Origin: Hyphodiscus hymeniophilus
Taxonomy: Eukaryota > Ascomycota > Leotiomycetes > Helotiales > Hyphodiscaceae
Direction: 5' to 3'
NCBI GenBank assembly: GCA_016508695.1
Contig: VNKQ01000005.1
Location: 62,001-126,000 of the forward strand
Length of the DNA: 64,000 bases
The first letter of the stretch is position 1. Each line of letters starts with the position of its first letter. Of this stretch, positions 1-12,600 are shown one piece after another. The notes under the pieces were generated by a model, which was not told where the DNA came from, searched no databases, and worked only from the letters and a program-made list of their open reading frames with translations. A program made the position numbers and the translations under genes.

Positions 1-2502
1 TTCATGACGAGAAAATTATATTCTCTTGTTGGTGGTGACTGTATAGCCGACAACCCGGATGCCGTCCAGAACCAAGAGATCCTGCTGGGAGGGTTTTTAT
101 TTGGTATGATCATCAAGGAAAAGTTGGGAGACTGGCTCGCCACTGGACTCCGAGCAGCTCTGAGGGATTGGACGAGGAAGAGCCCGGAGAACACGTTTGT
201 GTCACAGAATTTCCACCGAGACTGGCCTGTGAGGATACTAGGGAGGACAAATGAGCAAATCGGAAATGCATTGGAATATTTCATGTCGACAGGGAACCTT
301 GTTAGTCCCACTGGATTGGATCTGCAACAAACCTCTGGATTTACCGTCGTGGCTGAGAAGATCAACTTTCTGCGATTCATTAGTCATTTTCGAATGGTTC
401 ATCGAGGTAGTTTTTTCGCCCAGCTCAAGACGACGACTGTCCGGAAGCTTTTGCCCGAAAGTTGGGGATTTTTATGTCCAGTACACACTCCCGATGGAAG
501 TCCTTGTGGACTCCTAAACCATCTATCTCACAAGTGTCAAATTCTGACACATGCGGTGGATGTTACAGCAATTCCCCGGTTGCTCATTGATCTCGGAGTA
601 GTTCAATCTGGTTCTTCTTCTCTTGATGAAAGTGTGGTAGTTCAGCTTGATGGAAAAATCATGGGTTGGTGTAGCCCAGAGCAATCTCGCGCTATTTCGG
701 ACACATTACGATACTGGAAAGTGGAAGGATCACATGACGTCCCCCAAGCACTCGAAATCGGGTACGTTCCCAAATCCAAGGGTGGACAGTATCCTGGGAT
801 CTATATGGTCTCAACGCCCTCTCGAATGATTCGACCAGTGAAGTATTTACCTCTTGAAAAGGAGGACTTAGTAGGCCCTGGTGAGCAGCCATTCATGTCA
901 ATCGCCGTCATCGAGCCAGAGATTGAATCTGGAGAGTCAACCCATGTCGAGTTCAGCCCTACCAACATCCTGTCTATCCTCGCAAATATGACACCTTTCT
1001 CCGATTTCAACCAATCTCCTCGAAATATGTACCAGTGTCAGATGGGCAAGCAATCCATGGGAACTCCAGGAACAGCAATTCGGTATAGGACGGATAATAA
1101 AGCATACCGACTACAGACGGGACAAAGTCCAATCGTTCGGGCCCCATTGCACAATGACTACGGCTTCGACAACTTTCCTAATGGCATGAATGCTGTTGTT
1201 GCAGTTATCTCATATACTGGATACGACATGGACGACGCTATGATAATCAACAAGTCTGCGCAGGAGCGTGGGTTTGGCCATGGTACGATTTACAAGACCA
1301 AGAAGTATGATCTGGAGGAAGGTGGCAATAAATCCCGATCGTCGAAGAATATCAAGAAGATGTTTGGATTCGCTCAGGGTGGACTTATCAAAGCAGAATG
1401 GAAAGCGGCCATTGACAGCGATGGGCTACCCTTCGTCGGACGCCTGGTCAGGGATGGAGACATTATCTGTGCGTGGCACAATGTCGCTCCAGACGCCAAC
1501 GGTGACCTTGTCAATCGCGATGGGCAGACGAACTTCTTCAAATACAAAGAGCATGAAACGGCCTTTATAGAGGAAGTCCGCTTGATCGGCAACGAGAATG
1601 GAATCGAGCCGGCTCAAAGCATAAGTATCAAATTCCGCGTTCCTCGATCTCCAGTCATCGGAGATAAGTTCTCGTCTCGACACGGACAGAAGGGTGTTCT
1701 CTCGCAGAAGTGGCCAAGTATCGACATGCCATTTTCCGAGTCGGGGATGCAACCCGATGTTATAATCAATCCTCACGCTTTCCCCTCTCGAATGACAATC
1801 GGTATGTTCGTGGAGTCGCTTGCTGGGAAGTCTGGAGCTCTGCACGGCTTGGCTCAGGATAGTACGCCGTTCAAATTTGACGAGGAGAACACTGCGGGTG
1901 ACTACTTCGGCCATCAGTTGATGAAAGCTGGTTACAACTATCATGGTAACGAGCCCATGTATTCGGGCATCACTGGTGAAGAACTCCATGCGGATATATA
2001 TGTTGGAGTCGTGTACTACCAGCGTCTACGTCACATGGTCAACGACAAGTTCCAAGTGCGAACAACCGGACCGATCACCGTGTTGACGGGCCAGCCTATC
2101 AAGGGTAGAAAGAAGGGTGGTGGTATCCGTGTGGGTGAGATGGAGCGCGACTCTTTACTCGCTCACGGGACTGCATTCCTGCTTCAGGACCGGCTCCTAA
2201 ACTGCTCCGACTACCAAAAGACGTGGATATGTAAAGGATGTGGTACTTTCCTATCCGTTCAGCCCACGGTCTCTCCATTCGCATCCAAGAGGAAGGGAAC
2301 TGGGGTCGTCAGATGTAGAAAGTGCGCGCATAGATGTGAGGGTTGGGAAGGGGAGGGCCTGGTATGGATGGATGGTGAGGGCCAGAAGTGGGTGGGTGGA
2401 GAGGACACCACTATCGTTGCTGTGCCTGGTGTGTTAAAGTATCTGGATGTTGAGCTCGCTGCCATGGGTATCAAGTTGAAGTACAACGTCGAGCGGCCTT
2501 GA
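1..2502 (+). CDS. RPA135: RNA polymerase I second-largest subunit, 5'-truncated by window edge
   Basis: This is the beta-like subunit of RNA polymerase I, which transcribes the 35S rRNA precursor in the nucleolus. About 833 residues lie in the window and the frame is open at base 1. The yeast protein is about 1200 residues, so roughly 370 N-terminal residues lie upstream. Seen: the hybrid-binding and fork region with WGFLCPVHTPDGSPCGLLNH, the GYDMDDAMIINKSA block of the catalytic core, GDKFSSRHGQKGV, and a C-terminal zinc site with a CxxC pair near residue 743 and a second pair near 771-774. Pol I rather than Pol II or III is inferred from the wording of these blocks and the FMSTGNLVSPTGLDLQQ segment. 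There is no intron in the visible part. The gene ends at TGA 2500-2502. Confidence 0.95.
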   Translation, partial: FMTRKLYSLVGGDCIADNPDAVQNQEILLGGFLFGMIIKEKLGDWLATGLRAALRDWTRKSPENTFVSQNFHRDWPVRILGRTNEQIGNALEYFMSTGNLVSPTGLDLQQTSGFTVVAEKINFLRFISHFRMVHRGSFFAQLKTTTVRKLLPESWGFLCPVHTPDGSPCGLLNHLSHKCQILTHAVDVTAIPRLLIDLGVVQSGSSSLDESVVVQLDGKIMGWCSPEQSRAISDTLRYWKVEGSHDVPQALEIGYVPKSKGGQYPGIYMVSTPSRMIRPVKYLPLEKEDLVGPGEQPFMSIAVIEPEIESGESTHVEFSPTNILSILANMTPFSDFNQSPRNMYQCQMGKQSMGTPGTAIRYRTDNKAYRLQTGQSPIVRAPLHNDYGFDNFPNGMNAVVAVISYTGYDMDDAMIINKSAQERGFGHGTIYKTKKYDLEEGGNKSRSSKNIKKMFGFAQGGLIKAEWKAAIDSDGLPFVGRLVRDGDIICAWHNVAPDANGDLVNRDGQTNFFKYKEHETAFIEEVRLIGNENGIEPAQSISIKFRVPRSPVIGDKFSSRHGQKGVLSQKWPSIDMPFSESGMQPDVIINPHAFPSRMTIGMFVESLAGKSGALHGLAQDSTPFKFDEENTAGDYFGHQLMKAGYNYHGNEPMYSGITGEELHADIYVGVVYYQRLRHMVNDKFQVRTTGPITVLTGQPIKGRKKGGGIRVGEMERDSLLAHGTAFLLQDRLLNCSDYQKTWICKGCGTFLSVQPTVSPFASKRKGTGVVRCRKCAHRCEGWEGEGLVWMDGEGQKWVGGEDTTIVAVPGVLKYLDVELAAMGIKLKYNVERP

Positions 2503-3885
2503 TGCTGTAAATGAGAATATGGCGTTCGGAGTATATGTATAGCATTTACAGGTAGCATTGCCAGGGATGGTACATCAACAAAAGTGAGGAGAATGAAGGA
2601 CCTTGTTAACTGGACTTGGAAGTTGGATCCCTTGCGTGCATCTAGCTTGACTCTTGAGGCAATCAATGCCATGTCGCAGGGATATTTCTGCCCTTCTCAA
2701 GTCTCTTTTCCGTAAGATGAGTGAGATGGCTCTGGATATCTCGACGCATCCCACGCGGACTCCTTCGAGCATCTCAGCTTGCGAAGTAGTCTTCGTAGCC
2801 TGTCGCATTCTGGGATCCCTGTTGGGTCCGTCCGTCATTGGACAACCCCTGCCAAGACTCCCCGCCACACCGCGCTTACCGCAAGCGGCCACTCGGCTGC
2901 ATCCGCCAGTAGACCTTCTACTAGTCTACTAGTCTACGTTCCACAACATCCTTCGTGCAAACAAACAACAAACCCTCGTTTGAGTTTGACAGACAGCACG
3001 AACTGAAGATCAGTACTGGGGACTTGCAATCATCAGGATGTTGGAGAATCACCTTCGTATCTGGATGTAAGCTGACGGTGGTAAGGTAAGTCGACCAACG
3101 ATGACTTTGAACTGCCTGTTTGCTATCCTCGCCCCTTTTCCCAAAGATTTACATTCTCTGTTGCATATGTTACTCCAAATGAGCAGCAGAAGCATCCTCC
3201 CGCCTTCTGACTATCTACCTGGGCACGTCTGTACTACTAGTACTCGCACTCCACGTCGCACTTCAGGGGATCTCTCACTCTGGATTTTCCGAAAGTGGAT
3301 TCGTTCTATTATGCTGTGTCCCCATATCTATCAATTCCGACACCGTTTGACGTGGCTGTTCGTCACGGCCGTGACGAATGTAGCACTCTACCCGTCGCGA
3401 TTCAGCGAATGTGACTATTCTTGCAAATACCCTTGGCGAATTCTACAAGTAAGTGATTAAAATTATGCCCTCTCTATTCCTGGTTCAAATGCATTGAGAT
3501 GAGCGTTACTCCAAAGCTACGAACGGGGTTCAATTAAGTTCAAATCATTTATCCGCTGAGGAGTACAAAGTAGCCGAGTAGGGAAGGAACGTTTGCTGGG
3601 TAGGTGGCTTGAGTTCTGCTCATATACTCATGAACTCTTTATCATATCAACGACCTGCCAAGCATACTCACACTCGTTCATCCCTTGCCTCGACATTTCA
3701 AGCCACTTATTCTCCAGCCTTCTTGTTGATCTACGGGGTCCTCCAGCCCTTGCAGAATATTCGGCATCTCACATACCGTTACGGCATGCGTCTCAAGTAA
3801 ACGCGTTTTTTCCTCTCGAGTCCTCCGTTCTAACACCTCTTACAACGCTCCTTAACAATTCTTGAGACCGAAGATATCGGTCGCC
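2503..3885. other. Intergenic: RPA135 3' end to tyrosinase promoter
   Basis: No supportable gene lies in these 1.38 kb. Short open frames occur on both strands but lack family motifs and coherent starts. A small direct repeat CTAGTCTACTAGTCTAC sits near 2920-2936. The last few hundred bases are CT-rich and are the likely tyrosinase promoter and leader. Confidence 0.6.
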
Positions 3886-5836
3886 ATGTCCTCGATACGG
3901 CTTCCCTTCTGGCTTCTGGTCTTCACCGCTGCTCTCTGGCCACACGCAGTCAACGCTCGCCGGTCGTACGACTATGGAGCCGATACAAGCTCAATATTGA
4001 AGCGTCAAATCCCTGGTATTTACCCAGTCACTGGTATACCGACGGGCCAAGGACCTGGTGGATCAGTCCCGTTGCGACAGGAGATAAGGACTCTGGAGCA
4101 GGATCCCACAACTTGGACTCTTTATATTCTTGCGCTGGATTTTATGCAGTACACGAATCAGTCGGAGTTGTTATCATGGTATCAAGTAGCAGGTATGCCA
4201 TCCTTTAGATACCCAGAGCGTTTATTGACAAGCCTTTTTAGGAATTCATGGCCGGCCGTTCGAACCATACGACAATGTACAGCCCACGTCTGGGAACGGG
4301 CACAATGGGTATTGCACGCACGTCTCCATACTGTTTCCATGTTGGCACCGTCCATATCTGGCTCTCTACGAACAAGTGCTATATGATCTCATACAGAACA
4401 TTGCATCAATGTGGCCTGCAGGCGCGACTCGCGATCAATATGTGGCCGCGGCCGTAAACTTTAGAATTCCATATTGGGACTGGGCTGCCCATCCGCCTGC
4501 TGGGCAAAGTATACTTCCCAGCAGTATTGGCGGATCACCAACTGTGACTGTTGACGGACCAAGTGGGGAACAGTTGATCGCAAATCCATTGTGGGACTAC
4601 GAGTTCAAACCGTTGGACATAAGTCAAGGAGGACTTCCTGACGCGCCGGTACGATCCCACCCTCTGCGTCGAGCAGAAGTCGATTTATCGCTTACATTAT
4701 CGATCTATCTTTTATCTAAGTACTGACAGTGCCTTTAGTTCAACCAGTGGCGAACCACGATGAGATATCCAACCACTAAAGATGGCTCGGCGGTCTCGCA
4801 GAATAACATAATGATGCAGCAATTGGACAACAATGCAAACAGTCTACGCAGTCGACTCTTCAACCTCTTCACAAGCTCACAGAGCTACTCTCAATTTTCG
4901 AATGAGGCTTGGTACAACGGTGTCGACCCAAGCAGTGGCCATGACTCAATCGAATCTGTACATGACCAGATCCATGGGCTCACTGGTGGAGGAGGTCATA
5001 TGACCTACATTGAATACTCCTCCTTTGATCCTATATTCTTTCTGCACCATGCAATGGTAGATCGTTGCTTCGCTATGTGGCAGGTGATGTATCCACAAAC
5101 CTACGTGGTGAGCGAACCGGCAAGGTACAGCTCATTCACAAACTCTGCTGGTGGAATGCAAACAAGCTCCTCCGATCTTACTCCTTTCTATCGAGATACC
5201 AACGGCGACTTCTGGACTCCAGACTCTGTTCGGACGACCGAAACTTTTGGTTATGCGTACCCTGAAACTGCCAATGCTCCAGGGGCGGATCTCTTTACAC
5301 AAGTTGTCATTGCCATCAATAATCTCTACGGGGCGAGTTCTACCGCGCAGAAGCGCGATGGAAGCCTAGGTAGCTCGACGGTGCAACGGCGTGAGCCTGG
5401 TACGCAATACTCGGAATGGATTGCCAATATCAAAGTAGAGAAATATGCTCTGGGCGAACCCTTCTTCATCAACCTATCTATTGGAGACAACTTTGTGGGC
5501 TCGCACTTCGTCTTCACCAAGGCAGCAACGTCAGATTGTTCGACTTGCGATCCGAACCAATTCATCAGAGCTTCCATCCCCATTACGGACGCACTTATGA
5601 GTGAAACGTCTTGTGGAAAACTGGCAAGCATGCAGCCAGCTGATGTGAAACCGTTCCTGGCATCGAACTTGAAATACACGTTGACGAGAGTGGATAGCCA
5701 AGAAGTAGAGGACGGGGAAGTTCCAAGTCTCACGATCACGATCGTGAGTGCCAATGTCACAGCACCAGTGGACGAATGCCAGCTGCCCGTGTGGGGAGAG
5801 GTAGTTGGGCACTTGATCAGCAAAGGCGCAGAATAG
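3886..5836 (+). CDS. Secreted tyrosinase (type-3 copper monooxygenase)
   Basis: The enzyme oxidises monophenols and o-diphenols to quinones, as in melanin or phenol metabolism. The three-exon model is 3886-4192, 4242-4648 and 4739-5836, giving 603 residues. The ATG follows GTCGCC and starts a hydrophobic signal peptide of about 24 residues ending in AVNA. Copper A histidines are H105, H129 and H138 (spacing H-x23-H-x8-H). Copper B has H313, H317 and the HH pair 341-342 in the DPIFFLHHAMVDR motif. A KR at about 440 (TAQKRDG) and a nearby RR suggest kexin-type cleavage releasing the C-terminal lid domain seen in fungal tyrosinases. Both introns are GT-AG (49 and 90 nt) and restore the frame exactly. 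Secretion is inferred from the signal peptide. The physiological substrate is unknown. Confidence 0.93.
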
Positions 5837-7296
5837 TGGCACAATTTTGTGAATGATTGCATTTGAGGGGATATGGCTTGCCAGAAACTGTACATACAAG
5901 GATTGTAGACATGGCGGTATATGCTTCATTGATAAGACTTGTAGTCTTTGAATCTATTTGACATTGGGTCATCAATTGCGTCAATTCAAACATACACGTG
6001 GCAATGGCGGATTTAGGAGTTGAATCTCTCTGTATGCATGTTTCGGTTCTATCCTTTCGCTTCGCGCATATAGAACGGACTATCTAAGTTGATATAACAC
6101 CTTCGCATGCACCACAGACATGAAGCCGATTTACATCATGCCAGAAGTCCCAACGCTCCCAAAACTCCCAACACAAAATCCCGCGACTCTATAGCTGCCG
6201 CTATGTTCCTCACTCCTCTGAAATCATCGAAACCTTCCCTCCACGCCTCCCCCGTGCCCCTCATTCCCGGACCAAGAACTAGACGCCCGTCGTGCCGGTA
6301 AATCCGAGGCAGATGCCCCTTACAAGAACCCCACCGTTGTGCACTCGAGTGACTCGACGTCTTGTCTTCGACGTTGGCGCTGCGCTGCGCTCGAAGCAAC
6401 GATAGGGCTGTGCTCCGCGGTAGTTCGGGGGGATGGAAGAGTAGGATCGTATGGTGCGAAAGGCTGGCGGTCGGTGTCCGTGATGAAGTGGATGAATGCG
6501 TGATGGCAGATCTCGGATCGGAAGCCATGCTATTCTATCTTCACCGTCAACCTTTGGAACCTTTCGCTCGTGCAGGAATTGGTCTACCTGCCTTGGAGAA
6601 GAGTGTAGCTGCGTCTCTCTGCGTCCCGAAAGGCTCTACACCTACACAGTCGAAGCATTGCTCATCCTGGTGATGTTCTTCCTGCTCGCCTGGGTCACAG
6701 TTGTCCGTGTCCATGTAGGTGAGATTGGGATTGGTTGTACCACTGGGTCACACATGCCGACCGTTGGGATCTTCTTGATGCACATCCAGTTATGAAGACC
6801 GCTGCTGCCTCAACTGCCTTGACCTTCGAGGTCCAAAGAAGCTCAAGTCAGGTAGATAGGAGAAGAAATCTCTGTTTTGGATGTGGGGGAGCATTGGAGG
6901 GGTATTGGAGGCAATCGGTAGCATAGGAAAAGCTTCTGCGACTAGATACAGAGTATTCAGTGTACACCGTCAACAGGCTCTCTTGTGTGGATCACTATTC
7001 CTTTGAAATACCGGGAAGTCGTGGACTAGGTGATCGATCAATGTCATGCTGCAGTCGTAGCTCTCATACACAGCTTAATCAGACTTATGCTTCATCCAAA
7101 TCAAATTTCAATCCGCATTGAATAGTACACACTAAGGACAAAAGACCAGAGAATATCAATCAAGTACAGCTTGGATTGAGGCTACGAAAGAATACAAGGC
7201 CAACGCGATGTTCCCCAATCCCACGCCAGGCTCTGAATGGAAAGAACGAAACTGAAACATCATAACTCTCTCTTACAGCTCTTCATCACTATCCAT
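5837..7296. other. Intergenic between tyrosinase and eisosome gene (tail to tail)
   Basis: These 1.46 kb hold the 3' ends of two convergent genes. A minus-strand frame of 130 codons at 6136-6528 shows no recognisable domain and is proline/serine/arginine-rich. I do not call it. No tRNA or repeat structure was seen. Confidence 0.5.
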
Positions 7297-8479
7297 CTAT
7301 ACAACTTGTGAAGTTCCAGCTTCGCTAGGCGCATAGCTTGGTTCAACAGGGCCGGTGGTGACTGAACCTCCGCTGCTAACTCGGCTACCTTCAGCAGCAA
7401 CCGGCTCGTGTTGAATAACGCTCCCTCCACCAGTCACACTTTCAGCAGCAGGGGTCTGGTATCTATGTTGCTCTGCGGACGGCAATCCGGACTCCACTCC
7501 ACGTCCAGACGGAACTTCCTCCAAATCTGGTTGCCAGTCTTTCAGATCATCCTCCGCATCATTGAGGATTTGACGGGCCTCGTTGGCATGATGGTATGGG
7601 TTCCGTTGATCGCCGGGGACGACTGGGGTATCATCGAGGAGGTTGAGGAGACGACGACCATGGCGGGCGAGCATGATTTGCTTTTCGGCACGCTCAATGG
7701 TCGAAGCGAATTCGGCGGCGTAAGCTTCCTTCAGCTTTTGCCGGGTCTTCAACAGTTAGTATACAACTGCAACGCAAGCATGGAGTAGGAATCATACTAT
7801 GTTGGTCAATTGTGCCTCTGCAACCAAGTTCTCCGCCTCTGCTCTGACAAGCTCCTGCTCCAATATAACCAACTTTGCGCTTTGAGGCTCCTTTGCCTTC
7901 AACTTTGCAATCTCGTCCATGAGCTTCGCCTTGTTATCTCTGGATGGTTGGACGCTCTTCTCCGTGTTGCGAATGGCCTTCAAGATAGCACGACTATCGT
8001 CGATGTTGTGTGCGTACAGATCCTCTTGTTCACCAATTTCTGAAAGCAACACGCCAACCTTATCGGAGATATCTGAGATGGCATCGTCATTTGTGGACTC
8101 ACCCCAATCGGACAGTTGTGTTGCGATGGACAAGCGTTCCTTTCCAGCAGCCTCATAGTTGGAGATTAAGTGGTTCTCCGACTTGATGAGCTTGTAGAGC
8201 TTCTTCGACAACTCGGGTTGGACGGTACCGCGGAGGGAGCTGATGCTGAAGCCATGGCGAGGGGCACTCGAGGAGCTTTCCTTCTTGTTGGAACGAATAG
8301 AGAGAGCTCGATTCCTGCAGAAACCAGGTCAGTAATGGTTCGGACCGTTGCAACGACCAGGCGGACAGTGAGTCAAGGGAGACCTGTCTCCAGATTTTTC
8401 TCTAGACTTGCGCGAATCACTTCGACGAAGCATATTGGTTTGGGTTATGAGACTGCAAGATAGTTGGAAGTACTCACAT
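7297..8479 (-). CDS. PIL1: Eisosome core protein, PIL1/LSP1 (PilB-like) BAR-domain family
   Basis: Pil1-family proteins form the BAR-domain scaffold of eisosomes, the furrow-like plasma-membrane domains of fungi. Signature stretches are ELSKKLYKLIKSENHLIS, SVQPSRDNKAKLMDEIAKLK, VLEQELVRAEAENLVAEAQL and LLNLLDDTPVVPGDQR. Preferred model, in transcription order: 8479-8478, 8314-7798 and 7746-7297, giving 322 residues (yeast Pil1 is about 339). The 3' intron, 7797-7747, has a perfect ACTAAC branch site. In this model the start codon is split: exon 1 ends in AT before GTGAGT, and exon 2 begins G AAT CGA (MNRALSIRS). An alternative start is ATG 8433-8431 with donor at 8383, which adds 16 residues in the same phase. 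The Ser/Thr-rich tail is probably disordered. The sequence looks closer to the PilB-type paralog than to canonical Pil1, an inference from memory of the family. Confidence 0.85.
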
Positions 8480-9622
8480 ATTGGCGATCTTTGGAAGTGA
8501 TCACAGCCTGTCGGAGAAGGAGGTATGGTTAGCGCTTTCCTTTGCTATAAAAAATGCATGAGCAATCCTGCGATTGCTATCCTCGAGTTCTTGCCATCAA
8601 GTAGCAGTCTCTTCGAACGCGTGAGGATCAATGCATGGAGCTTCTTGTCGCGAATCGCATCAACAACAACATTATCAGACTCGACGAACCTTGCAGATAT
8701 GATTTTGGAGGGTAGAGACGGTCAGTAATCTGTAAGCGGGATGTGAGGATATATTTGTCAACTTTTGGCGTTCAACCAGGGATGTCTGGGGTTTGTTTAG
8801 GATTGATGGAGAAGTTTGGCATTCTTGGATGAAGCTGCGAGCTGAAGCGGGATATGCGGGACGAAAAGGTGCTGGTGGTGGAGGGGCGCACGATGATGTC
8901 ACTGCCCGTTGTTGATCTTCAAGTCTGAATGGGAATCCACGACTTTCTCGGCCGTCGTATTCTAAACTCACGTGCTACTTTCTTGTTCCAACTGATACAA
9001 TAAAGTAGCAAGTAGAGATCTTTCATTTCTGACTACGCATTATTTCGACACAGCTCTTTATCCTATATCTGATATATATCCTATATAAAGCATGACAATG
9101 CCCCACCTCTGATATGTGGGAGTATGGCCAAGTCAGGTATGCACGAGAGTTGCCAAACTCAGTGCGCCAAAGTACACTACGACCGGAGCATACGTCTTAA
9201 ATGTCCCAGATACCAATCAATCAACGACGGCGACGGCGAGTTCACGAGGTCGAGGTCCATTCCAGCACCACCATGAAAGGTTATGGCCACTAAGCCGAGT
9301 GCCTTGGATGAAGGTTCACGAGATAATACGGAGAGATTTAGAGGATGTGTTGGGCGGGAAGGAGAAGAAAGATGACTACAAGAGGCTCACTCGCTCTTTC
9401 CTAAGCTTCGATAAAGTGGAAAGCATATCGTGTATAGCATATCTGGATATTAGGATCTGGGTGCTTGGATCGATTGACCTGAAGCTTCCGCAAAATGGTA
9501 TCTGAAATTCCCCAAAGAAAAATGAGATAACCTTATTAGTTTATAGCCCACTTCCCCTATTCGCATGCAGATGCGTCATGTCCAAAAGAAAGACACAACA
9601 AAAAGCAGATATCAACATCGCT
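8480..9622. other. Intergenic: eisosome gene promoter and 3' flank of glucosyltransferase
   Basis: No supported gene. An open plus-strand frame at about 9116-9505 has no ATG at its head and no recognisable domain. Around 9058-9090 there is an AT-rich TCCTATAT direct repeat. The part next to 8480 should contain the promoter and leader of the minus-strand eisosome gene. Confidence 0.5.
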
Positions 9623-12600
9623 TTACATGCTCATCACCTGCCGTATCTCCGCCTCTTTCGCCCTGGGAATCTCATCATGCTCGCTCGGAAGCTCAACCTC
9701 GCTCATGGTGTGGCTAAGCTTATCCTCGCCATGTTTATGGTGCAAGTGCGGGAAATGGTGATGCTTATGCTTAACGTGATCCTCGCCACCCAAGGTACTA
9801 CTCTCGCTCCCGGGAATCAATTGCTCGCCCAAACCAGGTGACGAGTGGTTGTGTTTGTGATCCAAATGCAACGCTTTGCGCACGCTGTGAGGGCTGTGAT
9901 GGCTGCTCGATGTGTCTGTTTTCGAGAGGTCGGTCTCGGAATGGTGGCTGTGGATCTTCTGCACGAGGTCCGAGGTGCTTTGGTGGAGATGCGAGGGGAT
10001 CTTGTACATGGCTGGGTCGTCTTTGATCTTGTTGTAGTTGTCGATGATCATCTGACGTTCCTCGGTCGTGGACTCTTCCCAGTCGAGATGGCCTTGTGTG
10101 ATACGAGCAGCGATGATGTAGGATTGTGTTGTTGATCCCATGTGCTTTTGGAGTTCGCGATAGACGCCTTTGAATGTGTAGCCTCCGAGTCCAAAGATTG
10201 CTGTCACACGTTAAATTTTCCACTGTTGAAAAGTCACGAAAAGACTTACCAGCTCCAGGCTTTAATACAAGTCCACTAACTCCCTTTCCAATGCCCTCGA
10301 GGAAGCCCTTGACTCCGTTCTTCTTTGCGCCGTTGAAAGGCTGCGTGACGAGACCGGAAATTCCGTCGTACCATCCGTACCCAAATTCCCTGCCAGCAGC
10401 AGCCATTCCAGTCTTGAAGTCGACAATCTTATCTGGCGCACGAACAGTATCGTCGCCGTAGAGTTTCGGTGCATTGTGGAAACCTCGAGCAACAGCCAAG
10501 GTAAAGTCCATCGCAGGCCGAAGAGTGGCTGCGGCGGCAGCTGTAAGGCCACTTTCAGCCCTGACGGCGGCTTTGTGTGAAGATTTGTCTCCAGGTTCGA
10601 TGTGATGGCTGTGTTTGGTTTGGGCATGTTGGACAGTGTTAATTTGGATAGTATGTGCTCTCTTCTCTTGCGTGAGCATGGAGGGTTCAACTTCCTTTTC
10701 TTCGACCATGACATCGTCGCCATCGGCATCGACGCCGTTCCCGGGGAGCGTGCTCGTTGAGCTGAGATCGGTATGACTGGATGCTGCCGAGTCTGATATA
10801 GAAGCTCTGCCAAGATACAAATCTGAAGCTGATGGGTTTTGAGAGACAGTTGATGTGGTAGTGGCAGATTTTGCTGCATGCTCGGCATTGCTCTTTTGGA
10901 CTGACGTTTTGAGCCCATGAATGGCCGAAACAGGAAGATCTGCAATTCCGACCATCAAGCTGCTCAAGGTTCCTAGAAGCGCAGAGGCTCCACCGGTAAA
11001 AGGATCCCATGGACCATCTTCGGAATCGTATTCACAAGGACGGTATCTAAAGCGATTAGCTTGAATATGGGTACCATTGATGTGGTAGACTCACAGCTTG
11101 AGATCATTTGGTCCAATCAAACCCTCGTCTCCAAGAACAATCGAGGCCAATGCACTCAGTCTGATGTTCGTCTTCTTTATTCGGCAAACAGCCACTCTTT
11201 TCGGACTAAGGAGACATCGATGATTGCTGATGTCCAACATTCGGTGGAAGCTCTCGGCTCCTGCTTCGGCACCCTCTTCCTGGGCAATACTCTCCCCGAG
11301 CTTCTTTGCTTTCTCTAGTGCATCGGGGGTCAGTGCCTTGCCTAGAGCTGCCGCAAGTGAGTCGGAGGTAAGATGCTTGAAGGGAACTGGATCAGGTCCT
11401 GCCCCAGCACGAGCTGTCATTGCACCCCAGAACGGCTGATCTCCAAAGAATGGAACGACTACTGTTGGTCTACCGGCGAGAACTATACGCTCATTAGCAT
11501 TGGTTGCTGACAAAGCAGAAGAAATGTCTGGACTGGGCTTACTTCCTGCAGCGGTGGTGCCCGCACCACCATGATGTACCACGGCAGATACATGCTTGAA
11601 TAGATAATCATGAGGAACATTGCCCAGCATGTAGATATAGTCAGGAATGCTAAGCTTATCACCACCAAAGCCTCCCCATCCTTTGGAGACAAGGGCCCGA
11701 ACTCCGGATTTCTTAACAGCTTCAAAAATAAGCTTCGTCATTGCATCGGGGTCTTCGACAACAATCGAGCCAAAGCCAATATAGACAGGAGGGGGCCCAG
11801 CCTCTAAGAATTTGACAAGCTTTGGGTCTGGGGTATATGATGACGCCAAAGATAAGAAGTAGAACCCGGAAATAAATATGTGATTTCCCCAGTCTTCCGG
11901 TTTCGGGATCAATGCAGGCGACCTAGATACCCACAAAATCAGTATTTGAGGACGTTCGAGGGAATGGAGCAACTGACCAGCAGTACGTGAAAGGTATTCT
12001 CAATCGGCTCGTCATTCCAGGTGCCCACATTAAGCTGACAGGCTCTAATCCTAAGGTCCTGGTCCGGAATCGGTTCATGACATCTCCAAGACCTTGCCAG
12101 GTCATCATCTCGACAAGAGCGTAAGAGACCAAGTTCGTCATGTTTGGCTCTGCATTAGACGAATGAACAGTAGTCAACGGATGAGGAAAAGACTGCGTCG
12201 GAGACCATGGCATGGTGAACATAAGATGCAACGGGACTCCAAGGCGCTCTGCACAATGGACATGAGCGAAGCTAGGAGGGTTGGCAATGATGGCGTCGCA
12301 AACGAACGGTCGGGTGAGGCTTTCCGGTAGATTCTTTGCTTCAGCCGAGAAGTCGGGGTCCTTCTCATCCATGCCGTCTCCCGTCTCGATGCAAGATCGC
12401 CAGCATCCTTTCACGATTTGATACATTCCTCTGCGTCGCTGGCCGACATCACCACTTTTGAGAGAGTCAAGACCAGGCATCAGACCTGGATTCTTCACCA
12501 TGAAAGCCATCAGCTCAGCTGGGTCTCCACCGATACTGAAGAACTCCAGCCCATTCTCCTCGACGAAGGTCTTGAAGGTGGGATGTGTTGCGAGACGGAC

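Noticed and set aside
1426..1989. 187-codon antisense ORF within RPA135
   Set aside because: A shadow frame of a highly conserved coding region.
6136..6528. 130-codon minus-strand open frame after the tyrosinase gene
   Set aside because: Low-complexity composition, no recognisable motif, no sign of splicing or conservation that can be judged here.
9116..9505. 129-codon plus-strand open frame
   Set aside because: It begins at GTG, has no suitable ATG near its head, and shows no family resemblance.
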